This document shows positions 52,801-64,000 of a stretch of 64,000 nt of DNA, piece by piece. This stretch comes from Nepenthes gracilis (Eukaryota > Streptophyta > Magnoliopsida > Caryophyllales > Nepenthaceae), in NCBI GenBank assembly GCA_033239525.1, contig BSYO01000030.1:13723030-13787029 (forward strand). The letters run 5' to 3'. Position 1 is the first letter of the stretch; the number at the start of each line of letters is the position of its first letter. Below the pieces are notes generated by a model. That model saw only the letters and a program-made list of their open reading frames with translations, had not been told where the DNA came from and searched no databases. Made by a program: the position numbers and the translations under genes.

Positions 52801-52836
52801 GTGTAACGTTTTCCAATGCAGATTTGGCATGCTTCC

Positions 52837-52901
<65 letters not shown>

Positions 52902-53742
52902 GTTTGGAGGGTGATAAGGTTGGTACATGCGATAGCACAGTTCAAGAGTTATGGGTTGTGGCCCTCAGAGCCAAAAACGTGACCGATTAGGATTACCAAA
53001 TTATTGGCTAAAAATACATACCAATTTCAAATGTAGAGGTTTTCACACCCCATTTGGGTTTATTTAATGTCTCTCTAATTATTTCTTTATAGGAATTTAT
53101 AAATTATTTTAAAACAATGCCTTACGATATCATCAATTTTAAATTTTAAAATAAAATTAAGTGATGAGAGATACTTTAAAGGCAGATTAATATTAGTTTT
53201 TTTTTTTCAAAGTACTTTTAGATAAAGTAATACAGATTCATCGATTTAATTTTATATAAATTTATTAATATATAATATATACAATAATATATAAGACATC
53301 ATGTTATTAAAAATATAATTAGTAAAGATTTCTCTCAACTTGTATGAGAAGTGTTTTGTTGAATATTACACTAGTTTGAGTCATACGACTAATAGCTGCC
53401 TAAGCTTGGTGGAGAGAAGTCTATCGTGCTGTATGTAAAAAACTTTATGCGAGATCAACAAGTAAACTTCACTTAAAATTTTAAAAGAAATTGTTAATAT
53501 TATATTAATTTTTTTTTTAAGTATATCAAATCTATATAGTTATCCAATGAGAGCCGGAATGCCCACCCCAATGGAAGGCACATATTGCAGCCATATGAGG
53601 GGCTAAAAGTTAGCAAGCCTTAAAGCATTTGAAGCAAAGAAGATCCAAATAATTATATTCCATTAAGAGTAGCTTAGGAATAAGGTTTTATTAGAGTTTT
53701 GAAGGCAATAGAAAACTCATATTGTAAAAAGGGATGAAATCT
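49831..53742. other. Gene-free intergenic DNA
   Basis: AT-rich, with only short unrelated frames. No transposon protein or RNA gene was recognised. It includes the microsatellite at 52,838-52,899. Confidence 0.5.
52838..52899. repeat. (TTA)~20 microsatellite
   Basis: About 62 bp of uninterrupted TTA/ATT units. Confidence 0.97.
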
Positions 53743-54718
53743 TGTTGGGATAAGTCACTCCCTTGTGGGTGATTCAACAAACCGGTTCATCATCGGAGGA
53801 TTTTCGGAGAGCAAATGATGGAATTCATTTGCTGAAAATTCGGAGAACATTAGCCGGTCAATATCCGTTGATCGGCTGGAAGACAAATCTGGTCAATAGG
53901 AGGTTGACCGGCTGGAAGGCAAAATCTAGTCAACGGGAAAGGTTGGCCGGATGGTAGCAGAAGACGGCCAGCAGGGAGGTTGGCCGGATGGCTGTTGAGG
54001 ACGATCAACGGAAGGTTGACCGGATCCAGTCAATGGAAGGTTGATCGGATAAGGCTGAAAAGGAAATCGGGAAAGGATTTCCAAAGAGCATTTTCAGAGT
54101 AGAAAATGCGGGAATACGTTTTGGCAGGAATGCCGGTTTTTGGCAAGAATGGATTTCTAGTTTGGAAATCGGGTGCTAGCTTAGAAGATCCTCTGGAGAC
54201 GCGTAATCTCAGGCAGATATGCGGGAGCCAGTTTTGGCAGGGCATATTCCTATTGTTAGAAAGGACGGATCCTATCCTTGTATGGAATATTGCCTCTGTT
54301 CTGGTACGATAGATCCTATATATATATACGCATGCTGGCTAAGCTGCGTAGAGTGAGTGGAGTGACACAGAGAGTGAAGTTGAGCAAAATAGTTGTGAGG
54401 AAATAAGAAAGGAGTGCACCACCAGTGAAAAAGAGAAGAAAGAAAAATAGAGAGTAAAAGAGTGGAGTGTTTTCCGTTTACTCCGGTGAGGTTTTTCTTT
54501 GTTGTTCTCGGATGTGTTGCGGATGCTCCATCTTAGAGGTTTGTAACCTATTTCACATAGTGGATTTGCTATTGACTCTATTACCGTGATTTTTTTCTTC
54601 GGTTTGTGAAGGGTTTCCACGTAAAACGCTTATATACTTTTTCTGTCCTTTTTCTTACAGTGTGTGGCATGGTGTGATGGCGTATCACTGTGTCCGATCG
54701 ACCCTTTTTGCCCCAACA
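53743..54718 (+). mobile_element. Solo Copia-type LTR (976 bp)
   Basis: Starts TGTTGGGATAAG and ends TTTGCCCCAACA, an imperfect terminal inverted repeat typical of plant Copia LTRs. The flanks AATCT and CATCT are a 5-bp target duplication with one mismatch. U3 holds a set of diverged GGTTGACCGGATGG-like repeats (53,855-54,050), TATATATATACGC (54,318-54,330) is the TATA region, and U5 holds GGTTTCCACGTAAAACGC, shared with the copy at 45,524-46,369. No internal domain remains. Confidence 0.88.
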
Positions 54719-55979
54719 CATCTTTGGAGAGAATTGTGTGAAAGAATAATTTAAAAACTCTAAAAGTATTAGACTCGTATGTATATTATGTTCAGCATTA
54801 TTATGATAGCTACAGAGACTGCTTAAATCATTTATGAATAAGTCCTATAATTTATATTTAATTAGTATTTTTTTATTAGTATTTCATATTATCTATTTGT
54901 GGTATATTTTTTATATTCCTCTATCACTTATTTTATTGTTCTTCATTAAATTCATACTGTAATGTAAGAAATAATCCCATAAAAATGAGCAAAGTGATAA
55001 ATTCTGTGAATAGACCCCTGTTGTTATCATTTTTCTGATACCTTAATCAATAGGATTTGAAAGCAAGAGATGAGTAAAATTTTAAACTTAAAAAAAAAAA
55101 TTAAATAATACATCTAAAAAGTTAAGATTTATAATATCAAATATGTAAATTCATATCAGAGTTATACACATTGAAAGTTGACCGGCATTGTAGCAACATA
55201 CTTGTTTAAACTGATGTAAAATAGGTGTGTATTTTTGGGCTTAATGCCAAAGTGTGAAAGAAAATAAACAATGTGACCTGTGCATTAAGATATTTCTAAT
55301 AAGGAAAGAGTCGTCAAACGACCTAAAATAAATAAATAAATAAATGGACATATAGTATCATCCAGTGACAATTAATGCGAAAGCGAGAGGGTGTTTTTAG
55401 TAATTTGGAAGCAACAAAGGGTGAAGCATGAGGTGATTCCCAGACCAAAAACGAGATCTGAGGCTTGTCGCGATGTCATCATCGCCAAGATATGCGAAAG
55501 CGATATTTTAAGGTCCTTCCCACCAAATCCCTTTCATTTCTCCCCGCGGTATGCAATGAAATTAGAAAGAGGAAGGCTCAGCGGGAGAGAGAGAGAGAAG
55601 GGTGAGGGGGCTGCCCTTTGCTTTTTGATGTCCATTTCCTTCCGATTCCACGTGAAAGAAACGAGGACGAACCTCGAAGGCCCAAAATACAAGTTCTTCG
55701 CGTATTGAAGATCTGAAAAATGGGAAGTTTTCTAAGTGCGTGTGATTATCAAAGTGGAACTAGGACCGGAAAGTGAAGAAAAAGAAAAGAGTAGAAACTA
55801 GATAGATATAGGGGGGACAGGGGCGTATCTGCGAAAATCCTGAAATTCGATACACTTTGGTTTAAAAAAGTAAGTGCAGGACTCAAAAGAGAGGATATAT
55901 CCAAATAAAAAATTCAGGGGCTTGTGATGGTTTTGCAGATCGAGATCAGTGAGAGAAAAACAAAACTACAGTATAATGT
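54719..55979. other. Upstream region of the histidine kinase gene
   Basis: No recognised gene. A 105-codon frame at 55,391-55,708 has no ATG at its left limit and no recognisable domain, and it crosses a GAGAGAGAG run. It is probably promoter or leader sequence. Confidence 0.4.
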
Positions 55980-56767
55980 ACATCTCTCCAATTCAAGAGA
56001 GCGGGAGAGAGAGAGAGAGAGACCAGGTTGGTTTCATTCAGCGCACCAAAACTCCTTTTTTCCCCCTGTAGTTCTCTCTGCCTGTCTGTCTCTTGTAGTT
56101 TAACTATTTATGCTTTCAGTGTTTGTGTGAAGGTTTATATAAAAAAGGCTGAAACTGGGGTTTTTATATCCGACTAATAGAAGAAGAAGAAGCGCGTGGC
56201 TGTTCTCTGTCTGGACGCACCAAACTAAATTTCAAGCTTGGTGAGAGCATGATTAGAGCTTTGCCGCCTTCTTGTTTCATCAGAATTCATGCCTGTTTTT
56301 GTATTCGTGTGCGAGTGGCAGAAGAGGGTCCTCGGAATTTGGGTTTTCTCCATCTTTTGAGAACTGCAACAAACCCATGCTTGTTCCCCTGATTATGAGC
56401 GAGTATTTTTGAAAATGCTGGTAGCTTTCTCTTTCTAATCTAGAAGTCTAAAGAGGGGAGAAAGAGAGAGAGGTAGACTTGAGGTGGGGGAAGTTCGAAG
56501 ATCTGTTTCCCTTTTTTTTTATGCTTATTTTTTGATTTCCTTATATCGGAACTATGAATAAAGTACGGGTGCCCTTTGCAATCCTTCGCTAAAGGTGTTT
56601 CCCAGAGGAAAACTAGAATGCCTTTTGGAGAGGAGCTTGTTATCTTGTGCGAGTGATGGGCTTTCTTGAGTTTCTGGTTCCTTTAGCTTAGCGATGATCT
56701 GGGCTATTGGAGAAGGAGAAGGTCAAGAAGAAGTAGCAGAACAGAGATAAGGAGCGGAAGCTCATTA
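55980..56767 (+). promoter_or_regulatory. Probable long 5' leader of the histidine kinase gene
   Basis: GA-repeat (about 55,997-56,022), CT-rich tracts (56,050-56,095) and several upstream ATGs with short frames (e.g. 56,249 and 56,289) precede the start codon at 56,768. Long leaders with upstream ATGs are common for plant kinases. The transcription start cannot be placed. Confidence 0.4.
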
Positions 56768-57914
56768 ATGATGGGGTTCAAGGGTGGTCACAGCCACCAT
56801 CAGTCTGTGGCTCTGCGGTTTAATGAGCAATTGGGCTCCAAAAGAGGTTACACTTTCATTCAAGCTAAAAGGGCCTGGTTTCCAAAGGTTTTGATGCTTT
56901 GGATAATAGTCATGGCTTTTATCAGTAGCTTAATTTACAATATGATGGATGCTGATAGCAAATCTAGGAGGAAGGAAGTATTGATAAGCATGTGTGACCA
57001 ACGGGCTAGAATGTTGCAAGATCAGTTTAGTGTTAGCGTCAACCATGTACACGCCCTCGCCATCCTCGTCTCTACTTTCCATTTTAACACGAACCCATCT
57101 GCAATTGATCAGGTTAGTCCCTGCTCTTACTGTGGAGGGGCATTTCCATCCAGTATTGATTTTAAAATCTTTGTACTAACTTGGAATATGACTTGAAAAA
57201 ATAATATGGGGATATTGCTGATTTTTATGATGTAGAGATAAAATTTGGTGGTACATTTTCTAGTTCAATGGTGAAAATTGGATCTCTTGCAACAATGCAG
57301 GAAACTTTCGCAGAATACACAGCCAGCACTGCATTTGAACGGCCCTTACTGGGTAGTGTAGCCTACGCTGAAAAAGTTGAGAATTGGGAAAGGGAGAGAT
57401 TTGAGAAGCAGCATGGTTGGACTATAAAAACAATGGAGAGGGAGCCTTCCCCTGTTCGCGACGAGTATGCACCTGTGATTTTCTGTCAACAAACTGTTTC
57501 ATATCTTGAGTCACTCGATATGATGTCAGGAGAGGTAATCTTTATGCGGATTCTTTTTTCTTTTTTCTTTTTCCCAGAATCCTGCCCATATTTGAATTTC
57601 TTTTGTCTTTCTTTTGTGTCTTTTTTATTGAAGTTCTTATTTTTTGCTACCTTGTTTAAATTGACTGGTTTTTGGTGCACTGACCTAATGCTTGATATGT
57701 GAGTGATTTATCTATTGGGTTTTTTTTGGCAATTCTTGTTTCAGGAGGACAGAGAAAACATATTGAGGGCCAGGGCCACTGGGAAGGCAGTTCTTACCAG
57801 TCCTTTCAGGTTGCTAGGGTCTCATCATCTTGGGGTCGTCTTGACAATTCCTGTTTACAAATCCAAACTCCGTTCAAACCCTACAGCAGAGCAACGCATT
57901 GTAGCTACTGCAGG
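56768..57914 (+). CDS. CHASE-domain histidine kinase, cytokinin receptor of AHK4/CRE1/WOL type (5' exons only)
   Basis: Membrane hybrid histidine kinase that binds cytokinin through the CHASE domain and feeds a His-Asp phosphorelay. Visible coding exons: 56768-57112, 57301-57534, 57745-57914, all GT-AG, ending mid-codon at residue 250 (GG|). The start is the first of two adjacent ATGs (MMGFKGGHSHH). One membrane segment sits at about residues 41-57 (VLMLWIIVMAFISSLIY). The hallmark stretch RRKEVLISMCDQRARMLQDQ is followed by SVNHVHALAILVSTFH, NPSAIDQ, ETFAEYTA, FERPLL, REPSPVRDEYAPVIF, YLESLDMMSGE, EDRENILRARATGKAVLTSP and HHLGVVLTIPVY. The MGF start and the short N-terminus favour AHK4 over AHK2/AHK3. 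The rest of CHASE, the second membrane segment, kinase and receiver domains must lie to the right of 64,000, since no matching exon follows within the window. Confidence 0.93.
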
Positions 57915-58178
57915 GTAAGCACCATCGCGTTTAGTGATTGTAGACAATTACTTCTGATGCTGAAATCATTATTGTGGTGTAATATGGGTGAGAATGATTT
58001 ACTTTGTTAGTTGGTAGATTTATTTGTATGTTTTGAAAAGCTAATTTTTAGAAAATGTCTCTGTTTCTTTGGTTCAATGCTATGAAACTTCATCTTTCTA
58101 CATTGTTCTCTGTTTCTCTGGTTCTCTGTTTTGATCTTTGGTTCTCTAGTTCATCGTTTTTCATCTTCGCTACTCAAG

Positions 58179-58224
58179 GAACAATTGAAGCTGAAACTCC
58201 ATTGCAAGAACTTGAGAGAATCAG
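58179..58224 (+). other. Exon-like fragment in the kinase intron
   Basis: A 46-nt stretch, preceded by a T-rich tract and ...CTCAAG and followed by GTATGA, translates as part of GTIEAETPLQELERIR. It does not fit the kinase. It could be a captured gene fragment, a cryptic exon or chance. Confidence 0.2.
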
Positions 58225-58639
58225 GTATGAAAGGAAGCCCTAATTTGTTCTCCACTTCTCCTGTGATTTAGGAGTCCATGAGACCTTAGGATATTATGTA
58301 CTTTTCAGATATTTATTCTAGTCTAGAAGTTGAGGTTATTAATATTGATAAATGACACTTATAGCCTAGTGTCTATTGTATAGAGTGTATTCAAGATATC
58401 ACACTGGAGGGGCATCACAGGTAGCATGAACATGCTATTGGTACAATCTTTGTGAATACTGTAGAAATAGTGAGGATACTACGGATGTGGGAGATCTCGT
58501 AGGACTTATCCAACCATTGGAGGCATAATATGCAGCCTTTGGCTTGTTATGACAAAATAAGGTTCATGAAAATTCATGCTATTTCATACAACGATGGCCT
58601 TGTGTTGAGATGATATTCAAATTTGATAGAATCCCTATT

Positions 58640-59280
58640 GTATTCTTGATGTTTGATGAGTCCATCCATGACACGGGCCAATCTAGTCACGACAAGGGAC
58701 AATCTAATGGCCAACCCATTAGCCAGTAAGGGTCAACGTAAAAGTGAAGTCCAAAAACCGTCCAACCAACTCATTTGCTATGTACAGGTCGATGGGGGGA
58801 CCGACGCCCTACCGCAGGAGATAGCCTCTGCAGATCCACCAATTGCAATAAAGTTCACTCTCTACCTTAGCAATAATAGTCAAGCAGTACAGAAGACGCC
58901 TGCGCAGCAAGTCTCAGTCAATAGTGTTGGTGGTCAACCATGGGGAATTGCCGTGCTTGCCGATCAACGGCAGTCTAGCCAACCCACGGAGGGGGAGACC
59001 TGCCTCTTGTCGGCCACCACCAGCCACAGTCTCATCAACGTCACAAGATGACATCTGACATGATGGTTCCCGTCAACGCCCAGCTGCTGACGAATCTTGG
59101 AAGAACACCTGTCATCAGTCTTGGCGCTAAAGCCTTCTCTGCGGAGTATTATAAATTTTCTCACCGTCCACGGGATGAGGAGAGAGCAACTCTCTGTGGA
59201 AAAATACCCACGAATATATTTATCTCTAGGGAGTGGATATCTCTAGTCACTAATTTGTCACCCACTTAAATCTCTCAGTT
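58640..59280. mobile_element. GC-richer LTR-like block, unassigned
   Basis: Composition rises sharply against its AT-rich surroundings. Words such as GGCCAACCC, GTCAACG and CGATCAACGG recur as in the U3 of the LTR at 53,743. TATTATAAATTTTCTC (59,147-59,162) could be its TATA region. Ends are not visible. A 132-codon frame here looks like a by-product. Confidence 0.35.
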
Positions 59281-59739
59281 CTAAAATTCTACTCAAACAT
59301 TCACCAAATCTATCCATATCGATATGTTATTTCTGTCTTCATTTGCAATTAAACCATCTGGATTACTCTTAAGGTAATTCGAGACACTCTTGCTCTTCCT
59401 ACCATTCTATCACCAAATTATCCTTACTCTAAGGAAACGATACCATCTTCTAATGATGTCTTCTTTTATCTATTGCAGTGTCCATGTTGCTATGATGGTC
59501 ATACGATTAACATGAGTACATTATTGATTGATTATTCCATCCTTTATTGCATTCTGAGCATTGACATCTTTCAGGTGTCTTATCTATCAATCCTTACGTT
59601 ATCTAGAGCTTTATTTTTGTATGTTATTCTTTGAGGTGATGCCCTAGGCATCTAGGTCATTATCTATCACCACTTTATAGACATCTTTGAGAATATTCGA
59701 CTAACAATTTAGTTGCCTTATGGTTGTCTCATCCAGCGC

Positions 59740-60330
59740 CTTCTCTCCTCTCTCTTTAACTGCCGCCAATTATACCTTTGGCGTCTCTTGGACAACCCAT
59801 TCGTATAGTCACTTATGCCTATAATCAATCACACACACCTAGCTACAACCCTCCTCACGAGAACTCTGTACCTCCTTTTGCCAGTGAGACATTTAGAGGT
59901 CCTTTCCATACTCAACATGATTCTTCTAATTTTGTTGTAGACCTTCTATGCCACATGAAGCTTCAGATGGAGCAAATGTCCTCATCTCAGTTAGAGTTTC
60001 AGATGAGTTGCACTTTCAGATGGAGCAAATGTTGTCATCCCAGTCGGAGTTTCAGATGAGCTTGTAGTTTTAGATGGAGCAGATGCTCTCATCTTAGTCG
60101 TTGTTTGAAATGAACTTGTAGTGACAGATGGAGTAGATCGTTGCCTCTTAGACAAAGCTCTAGATTGGTGTCAAAAATCTCCAGACCTTGATGACAAGCT
60201 TTGAGCATAGGGTTGACTGTCAAAACCGATATATGCGATGTGTGATGCCCAGAGATATTGTAGAGACTTCCAATGAGTGTTTTTCTTAGGTCAACGCCCT
60301 TTGACAATTTGTGTCAAAAAAGGGGGAGAT
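59740..60330 (+). other. Possible retroelement-derived stretch
   Basis: A 93-codon frame (59,778-60,059, non-ATG start) contains imperfect repeats of CAGATGGAGCA. It is followed by GTGTCAAAAAAGGGGGAGAT (60,313-60,332), which resembles the purine-rich GGGGGAG stretches of SIRE-like Copia elements. No protein family could be assigned. Confidence 0.3.
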
Positions 60331-60603
60331 AAGTGCTACTAAGAGGAAGATTTATGAGACTAGCTAGGGAAATTTGTGAGACTTGGTTATTTATTTAGGG
60401 GTTGTATTGTTATATTTTTTGAGGGGGAGCATTGTACTATATTTTATTGCTAATTATGCTACTAGTTGTTATGTGTTGGTATCTTGGTGTGGTGTATTGT
60501 ACTCTATAATCTTTATACCTATATATGTTTGATATATCACGGGCATTTTTCTAGTGGTGTCTCCTTTGTGAAGAAACATGGCTATTGAAATATCATCTTT
60601 AGT

Positions 60604-61834
60604 TGTCTAGGGTCTATACGTTTATCATGTAACAAGTTTTAATATTGTGATAATTAGAGTTTATTTTTTATTCGAGTTCTATAAATGGTTTTGTCACAAA
60701 ATTGCCAAAAGATAACATTGTTCGGTTTATTTTATTACTTATTTCTATGACAAAATTTGATTATAATTGAGTTATATTTGTGGCCTTTTATTTATTAATT
60801 GTCTTCAATCGCAACTTAAAACAAACTCTTCAAAAATGGAAATGAACATGTACATAGAAAACGCATATGCGTATTTGGGAAAATAGCGACATGCATGAGG
60901 GATACTTGAAGGGCGCTCATGCACACTTTCTAGCAGCTCCATGCCTAAAGAGCACTCATGCGCCGATAACAATAGTTCCATGCATGAGAGGCACACGTGA
61001 AGAGATAGTAGTAGCTCCGCACATGAATCATACTCATTTGCACTGGCGTTTGAGTTGGAATTTGAGCTTCGAACTAGCGTTCAAGTTGACATTTGAGCTA
61101 GCATTCAAATGCCAGCGAAGGATTTTTTTGCCACTTTCCCATTTCAAACTATAGCTTTCGGCTACACTTATAAACACACTCCTTTCTCTTAACTTAGCCG
61201 ACACCTTAATGAATATTGAAGAGAATGAAAGTTATAGAAGTGCAGAGAAAGAGGGGAACACCTCTTCAATTATACGTGATCCAAAATGCTTAATTTTCTC
61301 ATCCCAAAATCATTCTACCATCATCAAGTACTTGTTCTGAACTTATGAGTCTTCAGTTGGTGGTTTGGATCCTGAAATTTCGAAAGTATTGGAAGTTCTT
61401 AAGATAATGAAGTAAAGTCCAAGAAAAGATTGAAAAGTGTTTAGTTTCATTGCTAAGGAGCAAATTTGAAGTGTTCTTTGGTAGAGGTTACTTGTTAGAG
61501 TTAGTCGACTAAGAGTTGGTGTATTTATACCACCGAGTTTGTAAGTTGATTTTTTCATAGTAAATTTACTTTGACTAATTTGAGAAACTTAGAGGATTTT
61601 ACTCAAAAACTATTTAATTTTTAAAGTTTTTCTCGTCTTTATATCATACGTTTGTTTATTTTCTGCACTTTATTTATTTTTAGTATTTGTGATGTTGAAT
61701 GAATATGATTGTTGTTTTATATTCGTAGTATTTAGAAACAAATATTCTTTATGTATATTAAATATTTGTATAATTTGAATTTTGTGTCTTAAATGGTCTA
61801 AATTGTAGTCATTTAGGACTATCCAATTCTTTCA
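60604..61834 (+). mobile_element. Copia-type LTR in the kinase intron (5' end approximate)
   Basis: TGTCTAGGGTC at 60,604 and CAATTCTTTCA at 61,834 match the ends of the LTR at 62,924-63,950. Internally, AAGGAGCAAATTTGAAGTGTTC and TTGGTAGAGGTTAC...GAGTTAGTCGACTAAGAG, then GTTTGTAAGTTGATTTTTTCATAGT, match the other copy in order. U3 holds repeated GCACTCATGCGCC and GCGCTCATGC words (60,920-61,100). No target duplication was seen, so one end may be misplaced. Confidence 0.6.
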
Positions 61835-62269
61835 TGCACAAATCTTGATATTTGTTTAAAAGTGGCAAACAAGATCAGTATTCAATCTAATAAAGAAATA
61901 CTATGCATAAGACAATATCATAAGGATTTGGCGATAAATCACATATGAAAGACACCACTGGCATGTCCAACAAATATTGGCACGAGTCACACTGATGCAG
62001 CATCTAAAGCTCCCAACACTGCAACAACTGAGCAAAATGAAGTACACAGATAGTTTCACTTTCCAGCAAAATAAAATACACCAATACTTATGAAACCCAC
62101 CTAATCCTTAAGATAATAGACACATAAAGCTGATGCTTGATAGGGGAAACAGCAGCATCCAACATTTTATCTCCAACTATTTTCAGAAGTGACAATCAGC
62201 ATGACATCATGACCTTTTAAAAATACTATGGGCATTTTTGGAATAACACTATTTTTTTTCTTTAGGAAA

Positions 62270-62390
62270 AGGCCCTTGCACACGCATGCCTGAAGGATTC
62301 ACTCACCTGGCCATGCTGCAAGTGCGGTGCTCACTTCGCCTCACCAGGGCGCCTAGGCAAGCACCCGGGTTTCCTTTGATAACTCTGAAT
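62270..62390. repeat. GC-rich CGCCTAGGC patch
   Basis: Contains CACTTCGCCTCACCAGGGCG and GCGCCTAGGCAAGC in otherwise AT-rich DNA. Such CGCC/AGGCG patches recur in plant introns. The source element is not known to me. Confidence 0.4.
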
Positions 62391-62923
62391 GGGCTGCTTC
62401 TATATAATTGAATATATGCATTATGCAGCCCAGTTTAGATTCTGTTTTAATTATTCACTTCTGCTGCAAAACAGACGAGTACAAGTGTAATTCATGTTTA
62501 GCATGCTTTAGTTGCTAAGAATATTGAACTTTTATAATCTTTTGTGAAGGCACTGATACACTGAGTTTGCCTCTGTTCTGACATTCTTGATAATGAAACA
62601 AATGGGAGATTTTTCCCCTTTTCTTTGACAGCACATGTTACTCTGTACTAGTGTCTTGCTTGTGTTCTGATGTGGAATCATAAAACCATTTGCTTTCCCA
62701 ACTAAGGTCCACCAGAACGTCTGAATATACTTCCTTGTAATGTCAGAAGCGGTATTTATGTTGGAGAGGAGATAATTCTGTGAAATTTCTACTAATTATG
62801 TTATTGATCAGTGGTGATGGAACACCAACTCGATATGTATGTTTTATTCCTAAAATCTTTATTGATTATGTATGTTTCATAAGATAGTATTGAAAGCTAT
62901 AATTTGCAATTCTCATTACTTCT

Positions 62924-63950
62924 TGTTAGGGTCATTTTTATAATTGGCATATTTCGTGACAATATATAATATTACATTGATGTCGGGTTATGAATTGTCG
63001 AAGTGTTGCATCAATATACATCCGTTGCTGTTTGTTCCGCCTTCCATGGATACTACGCCTGCCGTGTGCTCTCTAGCCGCTCGAGCCCAAAATCCTGAAG
63101 CCTTGCGCTCTCCGTGCGCTCTCCGTGCGCTCTCTACCCGCTCGACCTCAAAAACCCGAAGCATTGCGCTCGCCGTGAGATCACCAAGCGCTCGAACGCA
63201 AAATCCAGAAAGGGCCTGCTCGATGCTCGCCGCCTCCAAGCTCGAGCGCCGCGGCAACGGGCAACTTTTTGAATGCAGTTTTTGTGCCCTCTACAAATAC
63301 TTGTCTTATAATTTTGATACCCTAGGACTCTTGGCAGATCAATTTCGTGCCCCACTTGTGTATACTCCGTTAATCTTACTTCTTTTAAGAAAACCAAAAG
63401 TTACAACTTTGAGCTTCATGTTCTAACAAGTTTTCTCTATACTTTCTCGTTACCGTTTAAATACTTCTATTCTTTTACCTTCGTTGGAGACGTCGGTACG
63501 TTGAAGAAGAAGACCCGATCGTATTTGGTAATTCAAGTGGCTCAAGAATGAAGATTGACGTGAAGACCGGAAGGTGTCCGGTTCCGTTGCCGCGGGCAAA
63601 TCTAAGGAGTTCCTTGGTAGGGATCACAAGACGGGAGTAAGTCGGCTATCTTAGCACGTCGTTACCACCCGGTCTGTAAATTAATTTTCATAGTGCATTG
63701 TTTCCCCAGCCGTTGAAGCCCGGAAGGTTTTTTTCAATTACCGTGGGTATCGAGTTTTCCCTTCGTCACCAAAAATCGTGTCTTTTTATTATTGTTTATG
63801 CTCGTTTATCTTTTGCATGCTTGTCATTATCATTAATATCTAGAAATAAATATTTTTTACGTGTATTGAATATCTAATTTTTACTGCTTCCGCTATTTTT
63901 ACCGGAGTCGAAATTTGATTGTACAATTTAGGACAAAAAGTCCGTTTTCA
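62924..63950 (+). mobile_element. Solo Copia-type LTR (1,027 bp) with perfect 5-bp target duplication
   Basis: Starts TGTTAGGGTC at 62,924 and ends GTCCGTTTTCA at 63,950. It is flanked on both sides by CTTCT (62,919-62,923 and 63,951-63,955). U3 is GC-rich, with repeated TGCGCTCTCCG, CGCTCGA and CTCGAGCGCC words (63,060-63,260). R/U5 holds AGTCGGCTATCTTAGC and GTCTGTAAATTAATTTTCATAG. The intact duplication and clean ends indicate a younger insertion than the copy at 60,604. The 160-codon frame at 62,944-63,426 is a by-product of U3. Confidence 0.85.
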
Positions 63951-64000
63951 CTTCTGTCCTATAGAACTGTATGCATTTATAATTAAACTCATATCCAACT

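Larger units (their letters stand above)
57915..64000 (+). other. Intron 3 of the histidine kinase gene (>6 kb, runs off the window)
   Basis: Donor GTAAGC at 57,915. The expected next codons (encoding YLGGAFDVESLVENLL-like sequence in this family) are not found anywhere to 64,000. The intron contains the LTRs at 60,604 and 62,924 and other repeat-like DNA. Confidence 0.8.

Noticed and set aside
55391..55708. 105-codon frame upstream of the histidine kinase
   Set aside because: No ATG at its left limit and no known domain. It crosses a GA repeat and is more likely promoter or leader.
56994..57918. Alternative frames overlapping the histidine kinase exons
   Set aside because: Shadows of the kinase exons. 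The kinase frame has strong family matches and consistent splice phases.
62944..63426. 160-codon frame and overlapping minus-strand frames
   Set aside because: They coincide with the GC-rich U3 repeats of a solo LTR. The apparent repeats in the protein come from the DNA repeats.
1..64000. tRNA, rRNA, CRISPR or bacterial-type operons
   Set aside because: No cloverleaf-like sequence with a clear GGTTCGA-type arm was seen, and no spaced repeat array. The genome is a plant nuclear one.

Overview
The window is nuclear DNA of a flowering plant, most likely a eudicot. It holds split genes with GT-AG introns, AT-rich intergenic DNA, many LTR-retrotransposon relics and long microsatellites. Four plant gene families can be read exon by exon. 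I cannot name the species.

Layout. 1-7,000: transposon relics only. There is one LTR cut by the window edge, a decayed Gypsy-type gag on the minus strand and an old Copia-type LTR. 7,640-19,620 (minus): a complete 16-exon gene for a plant DRP1-type dynamin GTPase (610 aa), with two RTE-type LINE tails in its introns. 21,594-38,982 (plus): a complete 7-exon gene for the meiotic cyclin SDS (SOLO DANCERS, 548 aa). It is head-to-head with the dynamin gene, and its second intron is 13.7 kb. That intron contains a 2-kb LTR, a 7.7-kb Copia element that itself carries at least one nested LTR, and a long ATT microsatellite just before exon 3. 42,129-46,860 (minus): a complete 6-exon gene for an RRM protein of the BPA1 (binding partner of ACD11) family, 306 aa, with a solo LTR in intron 1. 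47,500-54,720: LTR relics and a second solo LTR. 56,768 to beyond the right edge (plus): the first three coding exons of a CHASE-domain histidine kinase of the AHK4/CRE1/WOL cytokinin-receptor type. Its third intron runs off the window after more than 6 kb and contains two related Copia-type LTRs, one with a perfect 5-bp target duplication.

The four genes act in unrelated processes (endocytosis and cell plate, meiotic recombination, cell-death/sphingolipid-linked signalling, cytokinin perception), so this is an ordinary stretch of plant genome and not a functional cluster. The unusual content lies in the repeats. A roughly 2-kb LTR family is present in four copies and carries tandem sub-repeats. 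LTRs of otherwise different families all have a cluster of short GCTCAAG/CTTGAGC-like motifs upstream of the promoter area. Nested insertions greatly expand introns of the SDS and kinase genes. I saw no tRNA or rRNA gene. I found no convincing new defence or metabolic system.
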